From positions 1-22,287 of the forward strand of contig JADKCY010000004.1 in the NCBI GenBank assembly GCA_016718605.1: DNA of 22,287 bases, given 5' to 3'. The notes beneath the pieces were generated by a model. The model worked only from the letters and a program-made list of their open reading frames with translations, made no database searches and was not told where the DNA came from. Position 1 is the stretch's first letter, and each line of letters starts with the position of its first letter. The position numbers and the translations under genes are program-made. Below, one piece after another: positions 1-6,429 of the stretch. The stretch is from Lysobacterales bacterium. Lineage in GTDB: Bacteria > Pseudomonadota > Gammaproteobacteria > Xanthomonadales > Xanthomonadaceae.

Positions 1-880
1 CCGCCTGGTGGAGCCACCATCACCTACTACCAACGCACCCGGCATCTGTTCGGCGAACTCAAAATCGAGATCATCGGACCCGACGGTGACGTGGTTGATA
101 GCCTGCCCGCTTCCAAACGTCGCGGCATCAATCGCATCACGTGGTCGATGCGCGTCAAGCCACCGCGTGTTCCCAAGGCCGCACAGATTGCTTTCTCCGG
201 CACCCGGGCCGCGCGTCCTGCCTGGCACGTATACGGGTGCGCATGACCAAGAACAAGCAGGTCTATGAGACCCCGTTGGTGATTGGTCTGGACCGCCGCG
301 CCGACTACAACGAAGCGGATCGTGCCGCGCAGTTCGAAGCTGCGATGCGTGTGCACGGCCTGTTCGGACGCATGACCGACCTCACCGACCGCATCCAGTA
401 CAGTCGCATGATGGCCGGCGCCATTGCTGCGCAATTGCCAGAGAAAGATCGCCTGCGTGCGCAGTTGTCCGCCTTTGCCGACGCCGCGGAAACTGTGCGC
501 GCAGGACATCGTCGCCACCAAGGAAGGCGGTGCCATCACGGGCGAGGAGCGTCTGCGTGAGCATACCGACATCCTGTATGGCGCGATCAGCGGGCTACGA
601 CGGTCGCCCCACCGACTACCAACTGGCGCGCATCGACGTGCTGGAAGGCGAGCTGGGTGCGATAAACGCGCGCTACGCTGAAGTCGAGGCCAAACATCTC
701 GGCAAGATCAATGAAGGTCTGCGCAAAGCCGGCCTGCCGGAAATCACCTGGCCGCCGCAGGGTGGCATGCCTGATGGCCGATGTGTCGAGTGCGGATGGC
801 GTCGAAGGCGGCATTTCCCGACCCAAGCCCTTCTACCGGCACCCGCTGTCGGGAGTGCGCCTCTGGCATTGAGCCACTGA
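1..880 (+). pseudogene. C-terminal part of a BNR/VPS10-type secreted protein, four apparent frameshifts
   Basis: The gene enters from the left edge, so only its C-terminal ~230-280 residues are present. The protein can be followed only by changing frame: frame 1 to about 200 (RHLFGELKIEI, SKRRGINRITWSMR), frame 2 for GPRVLPGTYT, frame 3 from about 237 (VRMTKNKQVYETPLVIGLDR) to about 490, frame 1 for QDIVATKEGGAITGEERLRE, then frame 2 from about 591 (YDGRPTDYQLARIDVLEGEL). Each change equals one extra base, and each lies in a short run such as CCC, GGG or AAA. The order of blocks matches, from memory, the C-terminal domain of bacterial VPS10/sortilin-like BNR-repeat proteins annotated as glycosyl hydrolases; their substrates are usually unknown. 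The end is uncertain: frame 2 stops at 880, while frame 3 stops at 871. Either a decaying gene or a sequence with indel errors fits. The family call is moderate; the broken frame is directly visible. Confidence 0.55.
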
Positions 881-895
881 TCTGCCGCTGAACCC

Positions 896-927
896 AACAC
901 CCCGCCGCAAGCGGGGTGTTGTTTTTT
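896..927 (+). terminator. Rho-independent terminator of the BNR-type gene
   Basis: A perfect 10-bp inverted repeat (AACACCCCGC at 896-905 and GCGGGGTGTT at 911-920) encloses the 5-nt loop CGCAA and is followed by GTTTTTT (921-927). It lies 16-25 nt after the possible stop codons of the preceding gene, so it probably ends that transcript. Its intact state suggests the upstream gene was functional recently, or that its frameshifts are not real. Confidence 0.9.
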
Positions 928-1303
928 GTGCCGCGACAATTCGGTCTTCCCGTTCCTGACCTGCGCCATGATGGCGTCCGTCAACCATGCGAAGTGGGAC
1001 ACTGAATCCATGAAGTGCCGAGGTCTCCGGGCATCTGGATTGCAACGCGTCGAACCGACGCCACACTCTCACTGATGTCCCACGGATCTGCTCGCTAGTG
1101 ACGTGTCTACCAAGCCCAACGGCGCGCCGGATATCCCAGCGCGTAAGCACGCTTGCGACACGATTTGACGCCGCCTCGCGTTGCGCCTCATGTGCTATCC
1201 AACGCCTTTGCCGCATACGGCGTGCTGTGCGCCGCCACCGGTCACACGATGCAGAGAACATCGTGTGGTTGGCGCCTCCCGGGTTCTTTGCGCGCGGAGT
1301 GTT
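928..1303. other. No recognisable gene; one perfect hairpin
   Basis: About 375 bp without a convincing gene on either strand. Open frames exist (for example minus strand 833-1261) but are rich in Arg, Ala and Cys, resemble no family I know, and look like GC-driven chance frames. The only structure I see is a perfect 9-bp inverted repeat, CACACGATG at 1243-1251 and CATCGTGTG at 1259-1267, with loop CAGAGAA. It lies just beyond the 3' end of the minus-strand membrane-protein remnant but has no T tract. Confidence 0.4.
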
Positions 1304-1890
1304 TCACTTTGTCCTCAACAGATTCTTGATCGCCAGAAGTGCCACCCCCATTGCCGCGAGGATGCTGATGAATCGTCCCATTTGACGCGACGGGGTCGGC
1401 TCGAATGCGATTCGCACCGTGTATTGCCCTTGGGGCACCGCAAGAAATATGCGCCCCTGCTCATCGCACGACACGGGAGTCATTTCTCCATCTGCGTACG
1501 CCATCCAGCCGGGGAAACAGGCGATTCCAAGGAATATCTTCCCCGCCTCATTGGCGTGGACTTGCCATGCCCACTTTGCTAAAGGTGTGATGCGAATGCG
1601 GGTGGAATCTGACATTGCCTGGTGTGTTTCTTGCGTGCCCGAGCGCATTGATGGTGAGTCGGCCAGCATGCGAGGTCGATATTCTGGAGCGTTGCGAGAC
1701 AAGGTCGACATCACCCAATATTCCTCGTGTGGGAGCGAACGGGGTCGTTGAACGACCAGTCGCACGTCGAAGAACAATGAAACGTATCCGACAACCGCCA
1801 ACGTAACGCATAGACCCAGAAACCATTGACATGATGCTCGCGATACGCGGATCGTCATGGCAAGCGCTGCGAGCCCCAACAAGCGCGCCC
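1304..1890 (-). pseudogene. C-terminal remnant of a polytopic membrane protein (YfhO/glycosyltransferase-like)
   Basis: The minus-strand frame encodes a membrane helix (LGLCVTLAVVGYVSLFF), a soluble segment with RIRITPLAKW, ACFPGWMAYADGEMTPV and VPQGQYTVRIAFEPTP, and a last helix (SILAAMGVALLAIKNLL) before the stop at 1304. A final 'FPGW...DG...G.Y.V...F.PTP' beta domain followed by one terminal helix is the usual end of large multi-pass proteins of the YfhO or 6-pyruvoyl-tetrahydropterin-synthase-related type, which act in envelope polysaccharide or lipid glycosylation. Here only ~190 residues remain. At about 1860-1895 the sequence passes into RHS coding sequence on the opposite strand, so the N-terminal part has been replaced. 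The open frame formally continues to 1936, but those residues are antisense to RHS and probably not native. The product is unlikely to work. Confidence 0.5.
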
Positions 1891-3029
1891 CGAACACTGG
1901 CCCGATCACCGCCGACGTGGACGCACAGGACCGCATGACCCGCTACGGCACCTGCGTCTATGCCTACGGCGCTAACGGCGAGCGGGCACAGAAAACCGAC
2001 ACCGCCACCGGCCACATCACCACCTACCAGTACGACGAATTCGGCAACCTGCGCCAAGCCGTGCTGCCCGATGGTCGAACGATCAGCTACGGCATCGATG
2101 GCCTGAACCGCCGCGTGACCAAGCTCATTGACGGCCAACTGCAAGGATCATGGCTGTACAAGGACGCCCTGGAACCCATCGCCGAACTGGACGCCGCCGG
2201 TAACTTCGTCAGCCTCTTCGCCTACGGCGAGAAACCCCACGTACCGAGCCTGATGCGCAAGGGATCGACCACCTACAAGATCGTCTCCGACCATCTGGGC
2301 AGCGTGCGCCAAGTGATCAACCTCAGCACCGGCGTTGTGGTGCAGGCACTGGACTACGACGCCTGGGGCAACGTCCTGCTGGACACCAACCCCGGCTTCC
2401 AACCCTTCGGCTTTGCGGGCGGCCTGTACGACCGCGATACCGGCCTGGTGCGGTTTGGGGCGCGGGATTACGATCCGGTCAACGGAAGGTGGACGGCGAA
2501 GGATCCGATTGGGTTTGGGGGTGGGTTGCTCAATCTATATGTGTACGTTGGTAACGAACCGATCAATCTTCTGGACCCTGCTGGACTGGAGGTGACCGGT
2601 ACCTTCGATCTCGCCACTGGCAGCTTGTCGGTCACCGATTGGACCACTAGAGTCACAGTGACTATAAGCGCAACATCTGGTGGAAAACCGTTTGGGGACC
2701 CAATCCTGGAAGGCATGTATGACATTCTCGACCACCCTAAGGCCGACTACTTGAGGCTTGAGCCGCTCGACTCTCAGTACGGAAACGATACGCACGATCC
2801 AACAGGGCGGGACAAATTCCGCTTGCATAAACCAGGAAACACAATTGGCTGCATTGCAGCTGAGGATGAAGATGCTTGGAACGATCTCCGCGACATCATT
2901 CGCAATACCCGCACGGATGAGGTCACGGTCGACTCGAAGTCATGGAAGCCGTGGGCGTCGCAAACTGAAGTTGTTCGTCGCTTCGGTACGCTGAACGTTA
3001 TCAACCAAGCGTCAACCGTCCCGAACTGA
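1857..3029 (+). CDS. Orphan RHS-repeat tip with L,D-transpeptidase-like C-terminal toxin domain
   Basis: A 390-residue frame. Residues ~20-245 are the distal RHS core: DAQDRMTRYG, YDEFGNLR, SDHLGSVRQV, GFAGGLYDRDTGLVRFGARDYDP, RWTAKDPIGF and the closing DPAGL. The ~1000-residue shell and N-terminal delivery domain of a full RHS effector are missing, so this is a detached tip. After DPAGL the sequence changes in style and GC (residues ~246-390), as expected for a swapped RHS C-terminal toxin. This tail holds PILEGMYDI, DYLRLEPLD and FRLHKPGNTIGCI, with His324 and Cys332. That resembles the His/Cys catalytic motif of YkuD-like L,D-transpeptidase folds, notably Tlde1/DUF2778 effectors that attack periplasmic peptidoglycan. 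The RHS assignment is firm; the toxin family is inferred from the motif. I see no convincing promoter or ribosome site before 1857, so expression is uncertain. The next gene starts after a 1-nt gap, typical of a toxin-immunity pair. Confidence 0.8.
   Translation: MASAASPNKRAPNTGPITADVDAQDRMTRYGTCVYAYGANGERAQKTDTATGHITTYQYDEFGNLRQAVLPDGRTISYGIDGLNRRVTKLIDGQLQGSWLYKDALEPIAELDAAGNFVSLFAYGEKPHVPSLMRKGSTTYKIVSDHLGSVRQVINLSTGVVVQALDYDAWGNVLLDTNPGFQPFGFAGGLYDRDTGLVRFGARDYDPVNGRWTAKDPIGFGGGLLNLYVYVGNEPINLLDPAGLEVTGTFDLATGSLSVTDWTTRVTVTISATSGGKPFGDPILEGMYDILDHPKADYLRLEPLDSQYGNDTHDPTGRDKFRLHKPGNTIGCIAAEDEDAWNDLRDIIRNTRTDEVTVDSKSWKPWASQTEVVRRFGTLNVINQASTVPN
1931..2028 (+). repeat. RHS core direct repeat, copy 1
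   Basis: This 98-bp stretch (MTRYGT...ANGERAQKTDTATGHIT in the RHS frame) recurs at 6050-6147 in the same orientation, 4119 bp away. I count four mismatches by eye. It lies inside the RHS open frame. Such repeats are substrates for homologous recombination that exchanges or deletes RHS tips and their cargo. Confidence 0.85.
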
Positions 3030-3030
3030 C

Positions 3031-3363
3031 ATGGCGAGCAGGCTCATCCGCAACGCACGACTTACAACGGCTGCCACCGCAGCATTGCTTGTGGCTGTGT
3101 ACGCGGGCCGTGTTTGGTGGGACTTTTCGGTAAAGGCGTGGAAAGTCGGATGGCATGGTGAGCCCGGAACATTTTTCTCTGCAGATGCCATCATATTCGT
3201 GGTTGGTACCGCACTTGCCGCTTCGCTGTTAACCCCGTGGAGAGACTCGCATGAAAGCGCGACCATTAGGGCGACAAGGTTCGTAGTCATGTCGTGTGGT
3301 GTCGGAGGTGCAGTTTCGGTTGTGATTGGCGTGTTGGTGGGAGCATTCGGATTGCTGCGCTAG
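3031..3363 (+). CDS. Small membrane protein, probable immunity protein of the RHS toxin
   Basis: A 110-residue protein starting with ATG one base after the stop of the RHS gene, so translation is probably coupled. It has about three hydrophobic segments: TTAATAALLVAVYAG near residue 12-27, AIIFVVGTALAASLL near 53-67, and VVMSCGVGGAVSVVIGVLVGAF near 84-106. A basic N-terminus fits an inner-membrane location. I recognise no family. Membrane immunity proteins are common partners of toxins acting in the periplasm, which matches the L,D-transpeptidase-like tail of the neighbour. The pairing rests on position and topology, not on homology. An unrelated small membrane protein is the alternative. Confidence 0.65.
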   Translation: MASRLIRNARLTTAATAALLVAVYAGRVWWDFSVKAWKVGWHGEPGTFFSADAIIFVVGTALAASLLTPWRDSHESATIRATRFVVMSCGVGGAVSVVIGVLVGAFGLLR

Positions 3364-3495
3364 CCAGGGTCATTGGCTGTCTTCCCAATTGGTAAGACAG
3401 ATGCCGTATAACCGATCTCCTGCCGCCGCTCCGTCCTTCCCGCCATTGATAGCACTTGAAATATCACCTCAATTTTCAATGGCGACACACAAACA

Positions 3496-4161
3496 ATGAA
3501 GAACCTGACCATTATATTGGCTATCCTTCCGCTCACTGTTTTCGGTGGCTGTTCCGTTAACACCTACAGAGGTATGCACTGGGATATCTTTTTAGAAAAT
3601 CCCAGCAAAAATTCACTTGTCGAGCTAGAAAACGAAGTCTCCTCAAGCGCGGAACGCTGCAGTTGGGCGGATCCAAAAAACCATGGCGTTGTATCTGTAG
3701 AAGCGGGACAGAGACTCTATAGACTTATTGCCGAAGGTAACGAATTTGCATTCCAAGCCGGCCTGCTGGTGATGCGATGTTTGGATGGAGGTGAGTTGGA
3801 GGATTTCCACAGAAGTGCCGGCCATTTTTTTGAGGCAAAACCATCTGTATTTTTAAAAATGGCAGAAGAAAAAAACACCCCGGAAACGACCATAAAATCA
3901 ATGTTGACCATGCTCCCATTTGACACTGTCGACAACATCGACCGAGCAATAACCGCAGTCGAAAGACGAATCGCAATACTGGAAGCGATTAGCGATAGCT
4001 CATTCGATGTCCTGAAAAAGACCTACCTATCCTTTCTAGAGGACCAGAAAGCAATGTTAAGCAAAGTCAAGAAAGAGATTGGGGAGTCGAATTCGAACAG
4101 TTCTCGCGAGCATTCGCCAGATTATGCAAATCAATCGCAGCTAATCCTTGTTCAGCCATGA
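3496..4161 (+). CDS. Putative lipoprotein of unknown function
   Basis: A 221-residue product beginning MKNLTIILAILPLTVFGGC, with a short basic start, a hydrophobic core and a plausible lipobox ending at Cys19, so export and lipid attachment are likely. The rest is predominantly helical by composition (AVERRIAILEAI, YLSFLEDQKAMLSKVKKEIG) and ends in a polar low-complexity tail near residues 200-215. Cys38-40 region and Cys81 could form a periplasmic disulfide. I do not recognise a family. Base composition is lower in GC than the core genes further right, in line with the accessory block after the RHS tip. It overlaps the next gene by 4 nt (ATGA at 4158-4161), so the two are probably translated together. 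It could be an orphan immunity or adaptor lipoprotein; that is a guess from context. Confidence 0.6.
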   Translation: MKNLTIILAILPLTVFGGCSVNTYRGMHWDIFLENPSKNSLVELENEVSSSAERCSWADPKNHGVVSVEAGQRLYRLIAEGNEFAFQAGLLVMRCLDGGELEDFHRSAGHFFEAKPSVFLKMAEEKNTPETTIKSMLTMLPFDTVDNIDRAITAVERRIAILEAISDSSFDVLKKTYLSFLEDQKAMLSKVKKEIGESNSNSSREHSPDYANQSQLILVQP

Positions 4162-4547
4162 TCCGCATCGGTCAGATTGTATTCACTGCCTTCTTGTTGA
4201 CGTCCTGCATGAACTCGCCCGTTTCTCGTTTCAGCTACCCACATAACTCGGCGCTTGATTACGAGCTGCCCTCCCAAATGCTTGAAGCACTTCGGCATCG
4301 AGCCCTTACTGGCGATGGCAAAGCGGCTCGTAACATGTCTGACCACCACTTCGCCAACAACGAAATTGAGGACGGGATCTTTTGGCTAAGGCTTAGCGCT
4401 GAAATCGGAGACTGTGATTCGCAAAAGCGACTTTCCGATCTCTATGCACGAAGGACTGACGCTGTCGGTCACAAGTTCGCGGAACGCCGGAGAGTTGACG
4501 ACGGTTGCGACCCAACGCCTCACGCAGAACTACCACCGTCCAAGTGA
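4158..4547 (+). CDS. Putative small lipoprotein with Sel1-like helical repeat
   Basis: 129 residues. The N-terminus (MIRIGQIVFTAFLLTSC) carries a good lipobox, LLTSC, with the lipidated Cys at residue 17. The middle, from about residue 50 (ALRHRALTGDGKAARNMSDH) through DGIFWLRLSAEIGDCDSQKRLSDLYA, has the spacing of one and a half Sel1-type repeats (A..G...A...L...Y, W...AA..G...A...L...Y). Sel1 repeats are protein-binding solenoids common in small periplasmic proteins encoded near polymorphic toxins. The start overlaps the preceding stop as ATGA, and the stop overlaps a following ATG as TGATG. The function is unknown. The C-terminal ~25 residues (AERRRVDDGCDPTPHAELPPSK) look unstructured. Confidence 0.6.
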   Translation: MIRIGQIVFTAFLLTSCMNSPVSRFSYPHNSALDYELPSQMLEALRHRALTGDGKAARNMSDHHFANNEIEDGIFWLRLSAEIGDCDSQKRLSDLYARRTDAVGHKFAERRRVDDGCDPTPHAELPPSK

Positions 4548-4693
4548 TGAGATTTCCTTTTCCGCTCGCGGTGACAGGAATGGTGTATGGGCTAGGCAGG
4601 ATAGAAAACGTGCGCCGAACACTGATGCATTGCGCAATCGTATTATCGTGCGTTCTTCATGTTCTCCATACACCCAAGCCTCATGCCAATTAA
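4547..4693 (+). CDS. Possible small ORF coupled to the preceding gene
   Basis: A 48-codon frame starting at the ATG that overlaps the previous stop (TGATG at 4545-4549) and ending inside the start of the next gene. The product (MRFPFPLAVTGMVYGLGRIE..., with hydrophobic LMHCAIVLSCVLHVLH near the C-terminus) resembles nothing I know. The only support is the stop-start overlap. It may be a non-coding spacer or a decayed gene. Confidence 0.25.
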   Translation: MRFPFPLAVTGMVYGLGRIENVRRTLMHCAIVLSCVLHVLHTPKPHAN

Positions 4694-5069
4694 ACGCAAA
4701 ACCTTAGTTTTTGGGCTGCTGCTGGTATTGGCGACGATGCCAGGCGCATGGATATTCAGCACGGGGCTGCTCTATTACTCAATAGACAATCCATCTGAGG
4801 ATGTCATCATCCTGATCGAGAGAGGATGTGCGGAGGATGGAAGTCAAAAAGTGTGGGTAGAGCAGCTCGATTTCGCAGGGAAGGTATCATGTGCCGAAGC
4901 TATTGCAAGATCGCGCACAGGCGGTGTCAGAGCCGCATCGTTGATAGTAAGAAGAACAAGGGTGCCAAGTTTCTTCCTTCTTGAAACCGTCGTGCAATGC
5001 ACCTATAAATCCGTAACAAACAGAGAAGGCGCATCAGTTAAGTGCCGAACGTTTACTGATGCACTATGA
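4683..5069 (+). CDS. Small membrane-anchored or exported protein of unknown function
   Basis: With the ATG at 4683 the product is 128 residues: MPIKRKTLVFGLLLVLATMP is a basic start followed by a strong hydrophobic helix, so it is either a signal anchor or an uncleaved signal. The frame is also open from an ATG at 4659 (MFSIHPSL added), which places polar residues before the helix; I prefer 4683 because of the signal-like start, although neither has a clear Shine-Dalgarno sequence. The remaining ~100 residues look like a small beta-rich periplasmic domain with four cysteines, in IERGCAED, KVSCAEA, VVQCTYK and VKCRTF, which could form two disulfides. No family is recognised. Its stop overlaps another ATG (ATGA at 5066-5069). 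Confidence 0.5.
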   Translation: MPIKRKTLVFGLLLVLATMPGAWIFSTGLLYYSIDNPSEDVIILIERGCAEDGSQKVWVEQLDFAGKVSCAEAIARSRTGGVRAASLIVRRTRVPSFFLLETVVQCTYKSVTNREGASVKCRTFTDAL

Positions 5070-5161
5070 TCCGGTTGAAAATCACCCAATGTGTTGCTCA
5101 TGGATGTTCATATGAGCGACGAAAATTGGCTAAGCCAATGCGGTTGGCACTGATACCATGA
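5066..5161 (+). CDS. Possible 31-residue ORF linking two genes by ATGA overlaps
   Basis: An ATG at 5066 overlaps the previous stop (ATGA), and this frame's own TGA (5159-5161) overlaps the next gene's ATG at 5158. The peptide begins MIRLKITQCVAHGC and is basic. Overlaps at both ends are suggestive of translational coupling, but the peptide has no recognisable features and may be a chance frame. Confidence 0.25.
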   Translation: MIRLKITQCVAHGCSYERRKLAKPMRLALIP

Positions 5162-5787
5162 AGGCATTCTGCTTTTTCTGTCTGTTGGCGCGTTGGATAT
5201 TGCGCCGAAAGATCCGTGAAGATCATCGAACCTTGCAGAATCTGCTTAGGCAGATGCGTGGTTGGAAAAATCCATTTATCCTCAAGTGCTATTCGCTTTG
5301 GGCCATGCTTGAAGCGAAGCACCTAGGCGATCCATATGCGCTGGGGTCTGCGTACAATATATTTCTGAAATCCGCCGGTGAGCGCGGACTTCGTGGAAAT
5401 CTGGTGCCATGGGTATTGGAATCCGCGTATTGGACAAAGGATCATGAAATTCTTTCAACCATTGAGCCTTTAGCGCGCGAAGTGTCCCGCTCCGCGCAGC
5501 GTATTACGCGAGATTGGTCAACATTCTTGGCTTGGCGCGAAGGATCGGAAGCGATTGACAGTTCTCCAGAATCAATTAGAAAATTCTCCGAAGGTTGGCA
5601 TTTCGGTTGGATCGGGTTATTTATTGAAGGACTATCACTGGAAAGCGCGGGAAACACTGAGGCAGCCGTAAATACGTATCGAATTGCTTATAAATCCACC
5701 CCGACTTGGCTTCCCGAATCAACACTGATTCGGGATCGAATTAAATCGTTGCGCACCCAAATAGATCAAGAGACCCCTTGCACGTAA
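5158..5787 (+). CDS. Helical-repeat (TPR-like) protein of unknown function
   Basis: 209 residues starting MKAFCFFCLLARWILRRK. The hydrophobic start is too charged after residue 15 for a clear signal peptide, so it is probably cytoplasmic or peripheral. The rest is alpha-helical. Residues ~145-185 (GWIGLFIEGLSLESAGNTEAAVNTYRIAYKSTP) have the spacing of a TPR hairpin, and an earlier segment, ILKCYSLWAMLEAKHLGDPYALGSAYNIF, could be another. Many Trp residues (W36, W48, W84, W91 region) are unusual for the neighbourhood. I know no specific family. It is the last gene of the overlapping chain behind the RHS tip and could be an immunity or accessory protein of an earlier RHS tip. That is inferred from position alone. 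Confidence 0.5.
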   Translation: MKAFCFFCLLARWILRRKIREDHRTLQNLLRQMRGWKNPFILKCYSLWAMLEAKHLGDPYALGSAYNIFLKSAGERGLRGNLVPWVLESAYWTKDHEILSTIEPLAREVSRSAQRITRDWSTFLAWREGSEAIDSSPESIRKFSEGWHFGWIGLFIEGLSLESAGNTEAAVNTYRIAYKSTPTWLPESTLIRDRIKSLRTQIDQETPCT

Positions 5788-6049
5788 GTGTTGCGTCCCG
5801 GACGAATACATCCTACAAAATAGGTCAGCACTGCTGATGGGCTGCGCGGTCTTGCATTCGGTGGTTGACGAACTGACGTCCGCTGCGCATTCCACGCAAA
5901 CAGGTCACCGACTCCACGCCAAGCCGCTCATGCTTTCGACGTCAGGCCAGTCCGGATGGCTGATCGAGCGGCTCGAACAACCCGACCGGGACGCACACGA
6001 ATCCATGCTGATCAGCGTGAGCAATCCGACACCTACATGATGGACGCCA
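5788..6049. other. Intergenic stretch, no gene recognised
   Basis: About 260 bp between the TPR-like gene and the second RHS fragment. The frame 5837-6040 is open but its product matches nothing I know. GC rises again towards the right, which suggests degraded core-type sequence, perhaps older RHS-linked DNA. Confidence 0.3.
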
Positions 6050-6147
6050 CCGCATGACCCGCTACGGCACCTGCACCTATGCCGACGGCGCTAACGGCGA
6101 GCGGGCACAGAAAACCGACACCGCCACCGGCCACATCACCGCCTACC
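6050..6147 (+). repeat. RHS core direct repeat, copy 2 (fragment)
   Basis: This repeats 1931-2028 with four mismatches by eye. In frame it reads MTRYGTCTYADGANGERA and onwards to HITAYLRRPP, then leaves RHS homology and hits a stop soon after (frame 3). No RHS coding follows, so this is a scar of an RHS gene, not a functional one. Confidence 0.85.
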
Positions 6148-6181
6148 TGCGACGTCCCCCCGCCTTCAGTAGCGGGGCTGT

Positions 6182-6385
6182 TTGGAATCCAGCATTACTG
6201 TAGCCGATCCTCGGCAAGGTGCTTCGCACAGGCCTCGGGGTCAGTTGGGCGCGCCCGAACAGGAATACTGGGACGTGGACTTCGTCGATGCGCAGAACAC
6301 GGCGCGGTTCTCGACTTATGGCCGTGGCATCTGGGACTTCGTGTTGGCCTCGCCTGAAGTGATCTTCCGCAACGGGTTTGAATGA
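6182..6385 (+). pseudogene. C-terminal tail of a BNR/WD40-like secreted protein
   Basis: Frame 2 from about 6240 reads QEYWDVDFVDAQNTARFSTY, then GRGIWDFVLASPEVIFRNGFE, and stops at 6385. The 'R(F)xTYGRGIWDF' strand is, as I recall, the end of the last blade in BNR/sialidase-like exo-proteins. The ending IFRNGFE matches a short C-terminal tail I associate with secreted proteins of Xanthomonadales. Only ~50 residues are left, fused upstream to the RHS scar, so the body of the gene was lost. The BNR assignment is moderate; the truncation is clear because no compatible frame extends upstream. Confidence 0.5.
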
Positions 6386-6429
6386 GGTACGGACCGTCAG
6401 TGCCGTTGGACACGTCTATACTGCGGCGC

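Noticed and set aside
833..1261. Minus-strand frame considered as a decayed transposase
   Set aside because: No DDE, HTH or terminal inverted repeats could be seen; it also runs through the terminator at 896-927.
3360..3563. Minus-strand 67-codon frame between the immunity and lipoprotein genes
   Set aside because: It overlaps the lipoprotein start on the opposite strand, has no clear start signal and no recognisable features.
1931..6147. RHS repeats considered as ends of an insertion sequence
   Set aside because: The repeats are direct, coding and internal to RHS core; no transposase or terminal inverted repeats lie between them.
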